Source: Ectobacillus sp048976805 (GTDB taxonomy: Bacteria; Bacillota; Bacilli; Bacillales; Bacillaceae_G). From it: a DNA stretch of 64,000 nt. The notes beneath the pieces were generated by a model, which searched no databases, had not been told where the DNA came from, and saw only the letters and a list, made by a program, of their open reading frames with translations. The DNA lies in the NCBI GenBank assembly GCA_048976805.1, contig JBHGUR010000085.1:29648-93647 (forward strand). Reading direction: 5' to 3'. Position numbers and translations under genes: made by a program. Positions 7,708 through 15,502 of this stretch are shown piece by piece. Every line of letters starts with the position of its first letter. The first letter of the stretch is position 1.

Positions 7708-7735
7708 TTGACTGAATGCTCACTCATACTATAAT
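7708..7735 (+). promoter_or_regulatory. fadF promoter with FadR-like operator
   Basis: A -35 TTGACT (7708-7713) and -10 TATAAT (7730-7735) are 16 bp apart. The spacer holds TGAATGCTCACTCATAC (from 7713), which fits the Bacillus FadR consensus TGAATGANTANTCATTCA in the left half (6 of 7) and partly in the right half. Binding there would block RNA polymerase until long-chain acyl-CoA releases the repressor. Seen: promoter and half-site match; inferred: regulation. Confidence 0.7.
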
Positions 7736-7780
7736 AAAAGTAGATGACAATTCTGAATATTTACTTCTTTCTAAAAAATG

Positions 7781-7790
7781 AAAAAGGAGG
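7781..7790 (+). promoter_or_regulatory. Orphan strong Shine-Dalgarno in the fadF leader (STAB-SD-like)
   Basis: AAAAAGGAGG lies about 40 nt after the expected transcription start and 66 nt before the fadF ATG, with no start codon at a usable distance after it. Such unpaired Shine-Dalgarno sequences stabilise mRNA 5' ends in Bacillus (cry3A STAB-SD). Function inferred. Confidence 0.4.
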
Positions 7791-7856
7791 TACAATTTTA
7801 TATAGATTAGGTTCCTCGCATAATTCGCACTAACATAAGAGAGGGGTTGAACAAGC

Positions 7857-9968
7857 ATGAACAGCTGGCTTCTTATCAACTGGCTGGCGTTTTTGGCAGT
7901 TACAGCATACGGCGTATATTTATTTGCCTATCTGGTTCAAACGAGAATCGCTTATATCAAATTAGGAAAAAAAGTAGAATTTGATAATAAGGTAAAAGAA
8001 AGATGGGAAAAAGTTAAAGTTAACGTCTTCGGACAAAAAAAGCTGCTGAAAGATAAAAAAAGCGGCATTATTCACGTTATGTTTTTCTACGGATTTATTC
8101 TCGTCCAATTTGGAGCCATCGACTTCATATGGAAAGGTTTAGCACCAGGCTCACATCTCCCACTTGGACCACTATACCCTGCATTTACATTCTTCCAGGA
8201 AATCGTCACACTCGTTATTTTAATCGCTGTTTATTGGGCTTTTTATAGACGCTATGTGGAAAAGCTCGTTCGCTTAAAACGAAATTTTAAATCTGGCCTT
8301 GTCTTAATCTTCATCGGCGGCTTAATGCTTTCCGTACTGTTAGGAAACGGAGCGGGAATCATTTGGCATGGCGGTGAATTATCATGGAGCGAACCGATTG
8401 CTTCCGGTATCGCGTATCTGTTATCCGGCATCGGCACAACCGCAGCGGTTAGCATCTTTTACTTCGCTTGGTGGATTCACCTGCTAATCTTGCTTACATT
8501 CCTGGTGTACGTGCCGCAGTCTAAGCACGCTCACTTAATCGCCGGTCCTGCAAACGTTTACTTTAGCCGTTTAACGAATCCTGGAAAATTAGAGAAAATC
8601 GATTTTGACGATGAAACGCAAGAAACATTTGGAGTCGGCAAAATCCAAGATTTTAAACAAAATCAATTAATTGATTTGTACGCTTGCGTAGAGTGCGGGC
8701 GATGCACAAATATGTGCCCTGCAACTGGAACGGGCAAAATGCTTTCTCCAATGGACTTAATTTTAAAGCTGCGTGACCATTTAACCGATACGGGTGCTGC
8801 GGTTACGTCCCGTACACCTTGGGTTCCGGCCTTCGCCTTTGCGAATACGCAAGGAAATCAGCTCGCGGCGATGAGCGCTTCCAAGGGGCAGCAGGAATCA
8901 GCAGCCGCCCTAGACTACAGCCCGAGCTTAATCGGTGATGTTATTACAGAAGCGGAAATTTGGGCATGTACAACGTGCCGCAACTGTGAAGACCAATGCC
9001 CGGTTATGAACGAGCATGTAGATAAAATTATCGACCTTCGCCGTTATCTTGTTTTAACAGAAGGGAATATGGACCCGGAAGCGCAGCGTGCCATGACAAA
9101 TATCGAACGCCAAGGAAACCCTTGGGGCTTAAGCCGCAAAGAGCGCGAAACATGGCGTGAGGCAAGGGAAGATGTGCATATTCCGACCGTGAAGGAGCTT
9201 TCTAAAGCTGGCGAGGAATTTGAGTATTTATTCTGGGTCGGCTCTATGGGCTCTTATGATAACCGCAGCCAAAAGATAGCGCTGTCATTCGCGAAGCTAA
9301 TGAATGAAGCGGGCATTAAGTTTGCGATTCTCGGAAACAAAGAGAAAAACTCCGGCGATACGCCGCGCCGCCTCGGAAATGAGTTTTTGTTCCAGGATAT
9401 GGCGGTGAAGAATATAGAAGAGTTTGAAAAGGCGGGCGTGAAGAAAATCGTGACAATCGACCCGCATGCTTACAATATCTTTAAAAACGAGTACCCAGAC
9501 TTCGGCTTAGAAGCGGAAGTGTACCATCATACAGAATTGCTGGCGCAGTGGGTGAAGGAAGGGAAATTGAAACCAACTCACGCTGTAAATGAAACAGTTA
9601 CTTACCACGATTCCTGTTACTTGGGGCGCTATAACGAAGTGTACGATGCGCCGCGGGAAATTTTAAAAGCGATTCCAGGCGTGAAGCTTGTGGAGATGGA
9701 GCGCAAGCGCGAAACCGGAATGTGCTGCGGTGCGGGCGGCGGCTTAATGTGGATGGAAGAGCATGCAGGAACGCGCATTAACGTAGCAAGAACAGAGCAG
9801 GCTCTTGCGGTAAATCCATCTGTTATCAGTACCGGCTGTCCGTACTGTTTAACAATGCTTAGCGACGGAACGAAGGCAAAAGAGGTAGAAGAGCAAGTAC
9901 AAACTCTTGATGTTACAGAAATTTTAGAGCGCTCTGTCGTTGGCGCTAAGCAAGAAGCGGTATCTTAA
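7857..9968 (+). CDS. fadF: Membrane (Fe-S) oxidoreductase FadF (heterodisulfide reductase-like)
   Basis: 703 aa. Residues 1-230 hold about six membrane helices like the cytochrome-b subunit of nitrate reductase. Then come two [4Fe-4S] motifs, CVECGRCTNMCP (C277, C280, C283, C287) and CTTCRNCEDQCP (about 365), followed by two CCG-type cysteine-rich domains (SCYLGRYNEVYDAP, MCCGAGGGLMW, TGCPYCLTM). In Bacillus this protein is encoded near acyl-CoA dehydrogenases and probably passes electrons from ETF to the quinone pool during beta-oxidation, acting as an ETF:quinone oxidoreductase. It starts at ATG 7857 after GAGAGGGG. The FadR-like site in its promoter agrees with that role. Confidence 0.88.
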   Translation: MNSWLLINWLAFLAVTAYGVYLFAYLVQTRIAYIKLGKKVEFDNKVKERWEKVKVNVFGQKKLLKDKKSGIIHVMFFYGFILVQFGAIDFIWKGLAPGSHLPLGPLYPAFTFFQEIVTLVILIAVYWAFYRRYVEKLVRLKRNFKSGLVLIFIGGLMLSVLLGNGAGIIWHGGELSWSEPIASGIAYLLSGIGTTAAVSIFYFAWWIHLLILLTFLVYVPQSKHAHLIAGPANVYFSRLTNPGKLEKIDFDDETQETFGVGKIQDFKQNQLIDLYACVECGRCTNMCPATGTGKMLSPMDLILKLRDHLTDTGAAVTSRTPWVPAFAFANTQGNQLAAMSASKGQQESAAALDYSPSLIGDVITEAEIWACTTCRNCEDQCPVMNEHVDKIIDLRRYLVLTEGNMDPEAQRAMTNIERQGNPWGLSRKERETWREAREDVHIPTVKELSKAGEEFEYLFWVGSMGSYDNRSQKIALSFAKLMNEAGIKFAILGNKEKNSGDTPRRLGNEFLFQDMAVKNIEEFEKAGVKKIVTIDPHAYNIFKNEYPDFGLEAEVYHHTELLAQWVKEGKLKPTHAVNETVTYHDSCYLGRYNEVYDAPREILKAIPGVKLVEMERKRETGMCCGAGGGLMWMEEHAGTRINVARTEQALAVNPSVISTGCPYCLTMLSDGTKAKEVEEQVQTLDVTEILERSVVGAKQEAVS

Positions 9969-9977
9969 GAGACCGAT

Positions 9978-10007
9978 TGAAAAAGGGGTGCCTGTGCACC
10001 TCTTTTC
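9978..10007 (+). terminator. Rho-independent terminator after fadF
   Basis: AAAAGGGGTGC and GCACCTCTTTT pair around CTGT with one G-T wobble, giving a short terminator for fadF. Confidence 0.65.
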
Positions 10008-10032
10008 AAAGCGGCAGTGCCGAGCGACCGTT

Positions 10033-10180
10033 CAATCAAGAAAAGCGGATCCGGCTTGCCAGGCGCAGAAGCTAAGGTTCTTCGACCAGAAAGGCGCTTT
10101 TTGGCTTTAAGGGCGAAGGTTCTTAGCTGGGAGCGCCTAGCCGGAGGAGCTGGACAAAAAAGAAAAGCGGATCCGGCTTG
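10033..10180 (-). repeat. Family C repeat, copy 1, with a partial second copy
   Basis: Begins AAGAAAAGCGGATCCGGC and ends GGAGCGCCTAGCCGGAGGAG. The inside contains GGTTCTTCGACCAG and GGCGCTTTTTGGCTTT, the complement of the AAAAAGCGCC core of other C copies. The first 25 or so bases are repeated at 10155-10180. Related to 46015-46180. Confidence 0.65.
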
Positions 10181-10238
10181 CCCAGGCAGAGGATAACAAT
10201 GAGGATGGAAAAGAAGCGCAAATAAAGGGGGATTTGAA

Positions 10239-11420
10239 ATGGCAAGAACAGTAATTGTGGGGGCGGCCCGTACTCCAATTGGGAAATTCGGCGGCGTCCT
10301 AAAAGATGTAAAAGCGGCAGAGCTTGGGGGAATCGCTATCAAGGCCGCATTAGAACGGGCGAACGTTGCCCCGGCTGATGTTGAAGAAGTTATTTTTGGA
10401 ACGGTCATTCAGGGCGGCCAAGGGCAAATTCCTTCCCGCCAGGCGGCTAAAAATGCCGGCATTCCTTGGGAAGCAAGAACAGAAACGGTTAATAAAGTAT
10501 GCGCTTCTGGGATGAGAAGTGTAACACTTGCGGACCAAATTATCCGCGCCGGCGATCAATCCCTCATCGTAGCAGGCGGCATGGAGTCTATGAGCAACAG
10601 CCCGTACATCTTAAGGGGAGCACGTTGGGGATACCGCATGGGACACAGCGACGTTGTAGACTTAAACGTGGCAGACGGCTTAACTTGCGCGTTTTCGGGT
10701 GTCCATATGGGGACATACGGCAACGAAGTGGCGCAAGAAGACGGCATTTCCCGCGAAGAACAGGACCAATGGGCGTACAGAAGCCATATGAAAGCGGTAG
10801 CGGCCCGCAAGGAGGGCCGGTTTGAAGAGGAAATCGTGCCTGTAGTGATTCCGCAGCGCAAGGGCGACCCGATTGTCATATCCGATGATGAAGCGCCGCG
10901 CGAAGATACAACGCTGGAAAAGCTGGCAAAGCTTAAGCCGGTATTTGGGGCGGACGGCACAATTACGGCAGGGAATGCCCCTGGCTTAAATGACGGTGCA
11001 GCCGCGCTTGTGCTCATGAGCGAGGAGCGGGCTCTGCAGGAAGGCAGAACGCCAATTGCGACGATTCTTGGCCACACAGCGCTTGCGGTAGAATCAAAGG
11101 ATTTTCCAAGAACACCAGGATATGCGATTAACGAGCTGCTTAAGAAAACAGGCAAAACAGTAGATGAAATTGATTTGTTTGAGATTAACGAAGCGTTTGC
11201 AGCTGTCGTTCTTGCGAGCAACAAAATTGCCGGCTTGGACCCTGAAAAGGTAAATGTAAATGGCGGTGCGGTTGCCATGGGACACCCAATCGGGGCGAGC
11301 GGGGCGCGCATTATCGTAACGTTGATTCATGCGTTAAAACAGCGCGGCGGCGGCATCGGCATCGCGGCGATTTGCAGCGGCGGCGGCCAGGGCGATGCCA
11401 TCATGATTGAGGTTCGCTAA
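10239..11420 (+). CDS. Acetyl-CoA acetyltransferase (thiolase)
   Basis: 393 aa, standard thiolase length. The nucleophilic cysteine is C88 (NKVCASGMRS), the histidine H349 (NGGAVAMGHPIGASGAR) and the second catalytic cysteine C379 (AAICSGGGQGD). It either cleaves 3-ketoacyl-CoA in beta-oxidation or condenses two acetyl-CoA. The neighbours (Hbd, two acyl-CoA dehydrogenases, IcmF) suggest short- or branched-chain acyl-CoA breakdown, much as in the B. cereus cluster at this place. It starts at ATG 10239 with AAAGGGGG before it. The name atoB, mmgA or fadA cannot be settled from sequence alone. Confidence 0.9.
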   Translation: MARTVIVGAARTPIGKFGGVLKDVKAAELGGIAIKAALERANVAPADVEEVIFGTVIQGGQGQIPSRQAAKNAGIPWEARTETVNKVCASGMRSVTLADQIIRAGDQSLIVAGGMESMSNSPYILRGARWGYRMGHSDVVDLNVADGLTCAFSGVHMGTYGNEVAQEDGISREEQDQWAYRSHMKAVAARKEGRFEEEIVPVVIPQRKGDPIVISDDEAPREDTTLEKLAKLKPVFGADGTITAGNAPGLNDGAAALVLMSEERALQEGRTPIATILGHTALAVESKDFPRTPGYAINELLKKTGKTVDEIDLFEINEAFAAVVLASNKIAGLDPEKVNVNGGAVAMGHPIGASGARIIVTLIHALKQRGGGIGIAAICSGGGQGDAIMIEVR

Positions 11421-11529
11421 GGGCGTTTTTTGCAGGGGGAGAAATGTTTTTCGGAAAATCCAAATATAAATAAAGCTGTAGGAAAGGCAGCTCCTTTCCC
11501 AACAAGCTTATTAATAAGGGGGATATAAA

Positions 11530-12381
11530 ATGAGCGTAAAAAATATTGTGGTAATCGGGGCGGGACAAATGGGGTCCGGTATTGCGCAAGTGTGCGCGAT
11601 GGCAGGCTATCAAGTGTATATGCAGGATTTAAAGCAAGAGCAGCTTGACAGAGGCCTTGGCATTATTACGAAAAACCTCTCCCGCCAGGTAGAAAAAGGC
11701 CGCATGACGGAAGAGGCGAAGCAAGAAACGTTAAATAACCTTACAACAACACTGGATATCGAATGTGCTAAAGAAGCAGATCTTGTGATTGAAGCTGCGA
11801 TAGAACGGATGGACATTAAAAAACAAATTTTTGCAAAGCTGGATGAACTCGCACCGGAGCATGCAATTTTAGCGACAAACACTTCTTCCCTTCCAATTAC
11901 GGAAATCGCGGCGGTAACAAAGCGCCCTGAGAAAGTAATCGGCATGCATTTTATGAATCCGGTGCCGGTTATGAAGCTTGTAGAAATTATCCGCGGCCTT
12001 GCGACAACGGATGAAGTATACCAAACAATCGAAGATATTACGAAAAAAATCGGCAAGGTGCCGGTAGAAGTAAATGATTTCCCAGGCTTTGTGTCCAACC
12101 GCATTTTATTGCCGATGATCAACGAAGCAATCTATGCGCTATATGAGGGAGTGGCGACGAAGGAAGCGATTGACGAGGTCATGAAGCTCGGCATGAACCA
12201 TCCGATGGGGCCGCTTACATTGGCGGATTTCATCGGCCTGGATACATGCCTATACATTATGGAAGTGCTTCATGAAGGATTGGGAGACAGCAAATACCGC
12301 CCGTGCCCATTGCTTCGCAAATATGTAAGTGCAGGCTGGCTTGGCAAAAAGACGGGACGCGGCTTCTACGTATACGAATAA
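11530..12381 (+). CDS. hbd: 3-hydroxybutyryl-CoA dehydrogenase
   Basis: 283 aa. The N-terminal Rossmann motif IGAGQMGSGIAQVCAMAGY binds NAD(H). The segments ANTSSLPITEIAAVTKRPEKVIG (about 115) and HFMNPVPVMKLVEII (about 140) carry the catalytic histidine. The C-terminal part contains NDFPGFVSNRILLPMINEA and ends in the short-chain dehydrogenase pattern KTGRGFYVYE. It interconverts 3-hydroxybutyryl-CoA and acetoacetyl-CoA between the adjacent acyl-CoA dehydrogenases and the thiolase. AAGGGGG precedes ATG 11530. A small hairpin (GGAAAGG/CCTTTCC, near 11480-11498) lies in the 109-bp gap before it. B. subtilis mmgB is the closest named relative. Confidence 0.92.
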   Translation: MSVKNIVVIGAGQMGSGIAQVCAMAGYQVYMQDLKQEQLDRGLGIITKNLSRQVEKGRMTEEAKQETLNNLTTTLDIECAKEADLVIEAAIERMDIKKQIFAKLDELAPEHAILATNTSSLPITEIAAVTKRPEKVIGMHFMNPVPVMKLVEIIRGLATTDEVYQTIEDITKKIGKVPVEVNDFPGFVSNRILLPMINEAIYALYEGVATKEAIDEVMKLGMNHPMGPLTLADFIGLDTCLYIMEVLHEGLGDSKYRPCPLLRKYVSAGWLGKKTGRGFYVYE

Positions 12382-12417
12382 GACGCAGCATACTATTACG
12401 GCTTTGGGGTGAAGAGC

Positions 12418-13548
12418 ATGAATTTCTTGTTTACGGAAGAGCAAAACATGATGCGCAAAATGGTTCGCGATTTTGCGCAAAATGAAATCGCTCCATTCAT
12501 TCCGCGCATGGAGCAGGGGGAATTCCCGCGGGAAGTGCTAAAAAAGATGGGGGAACTCGGCCTGATGGGGATTCCGATTCCGGAAGAATACGGGGGCGCG
12601 GGCATGGACTTTATTTCCTACATCCTTGCGATTAATGAGCTTTCCCGTGTGAGTGCGACGGTCGGGGTTATCCTGGCCGTGCACACATCCGTCGGAACGA
12701 ATCCGATTTTATATTTCGGAAATGAGGAGCAAAAGAGAAAATATATTCCGAAATTGGCAAGCGGCGAGTATCTTGGGGCATTTGCTTTAACAGAACCGAG
12801 CGCTGGTTCGGATGCGGGCAGCTTGAAAACGCGCGCTGTAAAGAATGGAGATCATTATATTCTGAACGGGGCGAAGGTATTTATTACAAATGGCGGCGAA
12901 GCGGATGTATATGTAGCATTTGCGTCTACAAACCCGGCTGCGGGGACGCGCGGCATCTCCGCCTTCATTGTTGAAAAGGATACGCCAGGGCTTATTATCG
13001 GCAAAGATGAACATAAGATGGGCCTTCACGGTTCCCGGACTGTACAGCTTACCTTTGAGGATATGAAGGTACCGGCAGAGAACTTGCTTGGCGAGGAAGG
13101 GCAAGGCTTTAAAGTTGCGATGGCCAACCTTGATGTCGGCCGCATCGGCATCGGAGCGCAGGCGCTCGGCATCGCTGAGGCGGCGCTGCAATGTGCGAAT
13201 GATTATGCGAAGGAACGCCATCAATTCGGCAAGCCAATCTCAGCGCAGCAAGGCATTAGCTTTAAGCTTGCGGAAATGGCAACGAGCGTAGAAGCGGCAA
13301 GGCTGCTAGTCTATCGCGCCGCATCGCTTCGCGCACAAGGGCTTTCTTGCGGCAAGGAAGCGTCAATGGCAAAGCTGTTTGCGTCCAAGACGGCGGTGGA
13401 TGTAACTATTGAGGCAATTCAAGTGTATGGCGGCTATGGATATACGAAGGATTACCCGGTCGAGCGTTATTTCCGCGATGCGAAGGTGTGCGAAATCTAT
13501 GAAGGAACGAGCGAGATTCAAAGATTAGTAATCAGCAAACAATTATAA
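12418..13548 (+). CDS. Acyl-CoA dehydrogenase (first of tandem pair)
   Basis: 376 aa from ATG 12418; an in-frame GTG at 12409 lies inside the ribosome site GGGGTGA and is rejected. The FAD-dependent enzyme introduces the 2,3-double bond into acyl-CoA. The catalytic base is E362 in EIYEGTSEIQRL; the substrate-binding signature ALTEPSAGSDAGSLKTRA lies near residue 123 and GGYGYTKDYPVERYFRD near 338. It is about half identical by eye to the next gene, indicating an old tandem duplication; the two probably differ in chain length (butyryl or branched chain). It starts 36 bp after hbd. Confidence 0.9.
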   Translation: MNFLFTEEQNMMRKMVRDFAQNEIAPFIPRMEQGEFPREVLKKMGELGLMGIPIPEEYGGAGMDFISYILAINELSRVSATVGVILAVHTSVGTNPILYFGNEEQKRKYIPKLASGEYLGAFALTEPSAGSDAGSLKTRAVKNGDHYILNGAKVFITNGGEADVYVAFASTNPAAGTRGISAFIVEKDTPGLIIGKDEHKMGLHGSRTVQLTFEDMKVPAENLLGEEGQGFKVAMANLDVGRIGIGAQALGIAEAALQCANDYAKERHQFGKPISAQQGISFKLAEMATSVEAARLLVYRAASLRAQGLSCGKEASMAKLFASKTAVDVTIEAIQVYGGYGYTKDYPVERYFRDAKVCEIYEGTSEIQRLVISKQL

Positions 13549-13561
13549 GGGGGACTTATCC

Positions 13562-14701
13562 ATGCAATTCAAACTGTCAGAAGAACATGAAATGATTCGT
13601 AAAATGGTCCGCGACTTTGCAAGAAACGAAGTAGCGCCTACAGCTGCGGAGCGTGATGAGGAAGAACGCTTCGATATCAATATATTCCACAAGATGGCGG
13701 AGCTTGGTTTAACGGGCATTCCTTGGCCGGAAGAATACGGCGGCATCGGCAGCGACTATTTAGCTTACGTTATTGCAGTAGAAGAGTTATCCCGTGTATG
13801 CGCATCTACAGGGGTAACATTATCCGCGCATACGTCTCTTGCAGGCTGGCCTCTATATAAATTCGGTACAGAAGAGCAAAAGCAAAAATATTTGCGCCCG
13901 ATGGCAGAAGGCAAGAAAATCGGCGCTTACGGCTTAACGGAGCCGGGTTCCGGTTCAGATGCGGGCGGCATGAAAACAACGGCGAAGCGCGACGGCGACC
14001 ACTACATCTTAAACGGTTCTAAAATCTTTATTACAAACGGCGGCATTGCCGACATTTATATCGTGTTTGCTTTAACGGATCCAGAGTCCAAGCAGCGCGG
14101 CACAACTGCATTTATCGTAGAAAGCGATACGCCTGGATTCTCTGTAGGGAAAAAAGAAAGCAAGCTCGGCATTCGTTCATCGCCTACAACAGAAATCATT
14201 TTTGAAGATTGCCGTGTTCCTGCGGAAAATGTTCTTGGCGAAGAAGGACAAGGCTTTAAAATCGCGATGCAAACATTGGACGGCGGCCGCAACGGCATTG
14301 CGGCACAAGCGGTCGGTATCGCGCAAGGCGCTTTAGATGCGGCGGTTGCTTATGCGAAGGAAAGAACGCAGTTTGGCAAACCGATTATCGCACAGCAAGG
14401 CATTGCCTTTAAGCTTGCTGATATGGCAACGAGCGTAGAAGCGGCGAGATTATTGACATACCAAGCAGCTTGGTTGGAATCGCAAGGGCTTCCATACGGA
14501 AAAGAGTCCGCGATGTCCAAGCTGTTTGCCGGAGACGCTTGCATGAAGGTAACGACAGAAGCGGTGCAAGTATTTGGCGGCTACGGATATACAAAGGATT
14601 ATCCAGTTGAGCGTTTTATGCGCGATGCGAAGATTACGCAAATTTACGAGGGAACGCAGGAGATTCAGAAGCTTGTTATTTCCCGTATGATTGCGAAGTA
14701 A
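13562..14701 (+). CDS. acdA: Acyl-CoA dehydrogenase AcdA-like (second of pair)
   Basis: 379 aa, starting 13 bp after the previous gene with GGGGGAC before the ATG. It has the same fold and motifs: GLTEPGSGSDAGGMKTTA (about 124), GGYGYTKDYPVERFMRD (about 339) and the catalytic glutamate in QIYEGTQEIQKL (about 362). The specificity loop around residues 95-105 differs from its neighbour (WPLYKFGTEEQKQKYL against NPILYFGNEEQKRKYI). Electrons pass to ETF and on to FadF. The position before a TetR gene and icmF matches acdA of the B. cereus arrangement. Confidence 0.9.
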   Translation: MQFKLSEEHEMIRKMVRDFARNEVAPTAAERDEEERFDINIFHKMAELGLTGIPWPEEYGGIGSDYLAYVIAVEELSRVCASTGVTLSAHTSLAGWPLYKFGTEEQKQKYLRPMAEGKKIGAYGLTEPGSGSDAGGMKTTAKRDGDHYILNGSKIFITNGGIADIYIVFALTDPESKQRGTTAFIVESDTPGFSVGKKESKLGIRSSPTTEIIFEDCRVPAENVLGEEGQGFKIAMQTLDGGRNGIAAQAVGIAQGALDAAVAYAKERTQFGKPIIAQQGIAFKLADMATSVEAARLLTYQAAWLESQGLPYGKESAMSKLFAGDACMKVTTEAVQVFGGYGYTKDYPVERFMRDAKITQIYEGTQEIQKLVISRMIAK

Positions 14702-14806
14702 AAAGGCTTTTTTATAGAGTGGGAGAGAGCGCCCAGCCATGCGCAGAAGCGGCTGGTTCTGCACGGGATGGGTGCTTACGGGGAGAATAATATAAAAGAT
14801 AGATAT

Positions 14807-14838
14807 GAAGCGCAGGGAGGCGCCATTTCCTGCGCTTC
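14807..14838 (+). terminator. Hairpin between acdA and the tetR-type gene
   Basis: GAAGCGCAGG pairs with CCTGCGCTTC around a 12-nt loop; only TCTTAAAG follows, so it may attenuate rather than stop transcription into the regulator gene. A second weaker stem (CCAGCC/GGCTGG) lies near 14735-14758. Confidence 0.45.
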
Positions 14839-14860
14839 TCTTAAAGAGAGGTGAGAGGGG

Positions 14861-15490
14861 ATGGGGAAGCACAACGTTCAAGCCTCTGTTAAGGATGAAA
14901 AGCTTGTCGCAAAGCGCCGGGAACAAATGATCAAGGGCGCGGTGCAGCTTTTCAAGCAAAAGGGGTTTCATCGGACAACGACGAGAGAAATTGCGAAAGC
15001 GGCAGGGTTTAGCATCGGCACTTTGTATGAGTACATCCGCACGAAGGATGATGTACTCTATTTAGTGTGCGACAGCATTTACGACAATGTAAAACGAAAG
15101 CTTGAGCAAGCGCTGAGTGTAGAGAAAGGGAGCATCGAGAGCTTGAAGCTCGCTATTGCCAATTACTTTAAAGTAATGGATGAATTGCAGGAAGAGGTGC
15201 TCATTATGTACCAAGAAGTGAGCGCTTTGCCAAAAGAGTCAATTCCATACGTGTTGAAGAAAGAGCTGGAAATGGTGGCGATGTTCGAGCATATTTTACA
15301 GCAATGCGTCGAAAATGGAGAATTCACTTTAACGCAGGAAGAAATAGACTTGATCGCCCATAATATTTTCGTACAAGGGCAAATGTGGGGCTTCCGGCGT
15401 TGGGCGATGCAAAAGCTATATACGCTTGAGGAGTATACAGAATTGCAGACAAACTATTTATTGCATGGAATTTATATGAAGGAAAAATAG
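14861..15490 (+). CDS. TetR/AcrR-family regulator of acyl-CoA metabolism
   Basis: 209 aa. Residues 20-70 carry the TetR helix-turn-helix (GAVQLFKQKGFHRTTTREIAKAAGFSIGTLYEYIRTKDDVLY). The remainder is an all-helical ligand and dimer domain. It lies between acdA and icmF, 12 bp before the latter, so it probably controls this cluster in response to an acyl-CoA, much as FadR does. It could itself be the protein that reads the FadR-like site at 7713, but the true FadR may be encoded elsewhere. GAGAGGGG precedes the ATG at 14861. Confidence 0.85.
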   Translation: MGKHNVQASVKDEKLVAKRREQMIKGAVQLFKQKGFHRTTTREIAKAAGFSIGTLYEYIRTKDDVLYLVCDSIYDNVKRKLEQALSVEKGSIESLKLAIANYFKVMDELQEEVLIMYQEVSALPKESIPYVLKKELEMVAMFEHILQQCVENGEFTLTQEEIDLIAHNIFVQGQMWGFRRWAMQKLYTLEEYTELQTNYLLHGIYMKEK

Positions 15491-15502
15491 GAGGAGTGGA
15501 AA

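Larger units (their letters stand above)
7228..7856. other. Intergenic region with family A repeat and the fadF promoter
   Basis: 629 bp without a convincing protein gene. It holds a family A repeat (7255-7460), two perfect inverted repeats (7549-7578 and 7608-7679), the fadF promoter with a FadR-like site (7708-7735) and an unpaired strong Shine-Dalgarno (7781-7790). These are listed separately. Confidence 0.8.

Noticed and set aside
7778..7810. Ten-codon frame (ATG 7778) before fadF as a leader peptide
   Set aside because: The Shine-Dalgarno is inside the frame rather than before it, so initiation there is unlikely; treated as a possible mRNA stabiliser instead.
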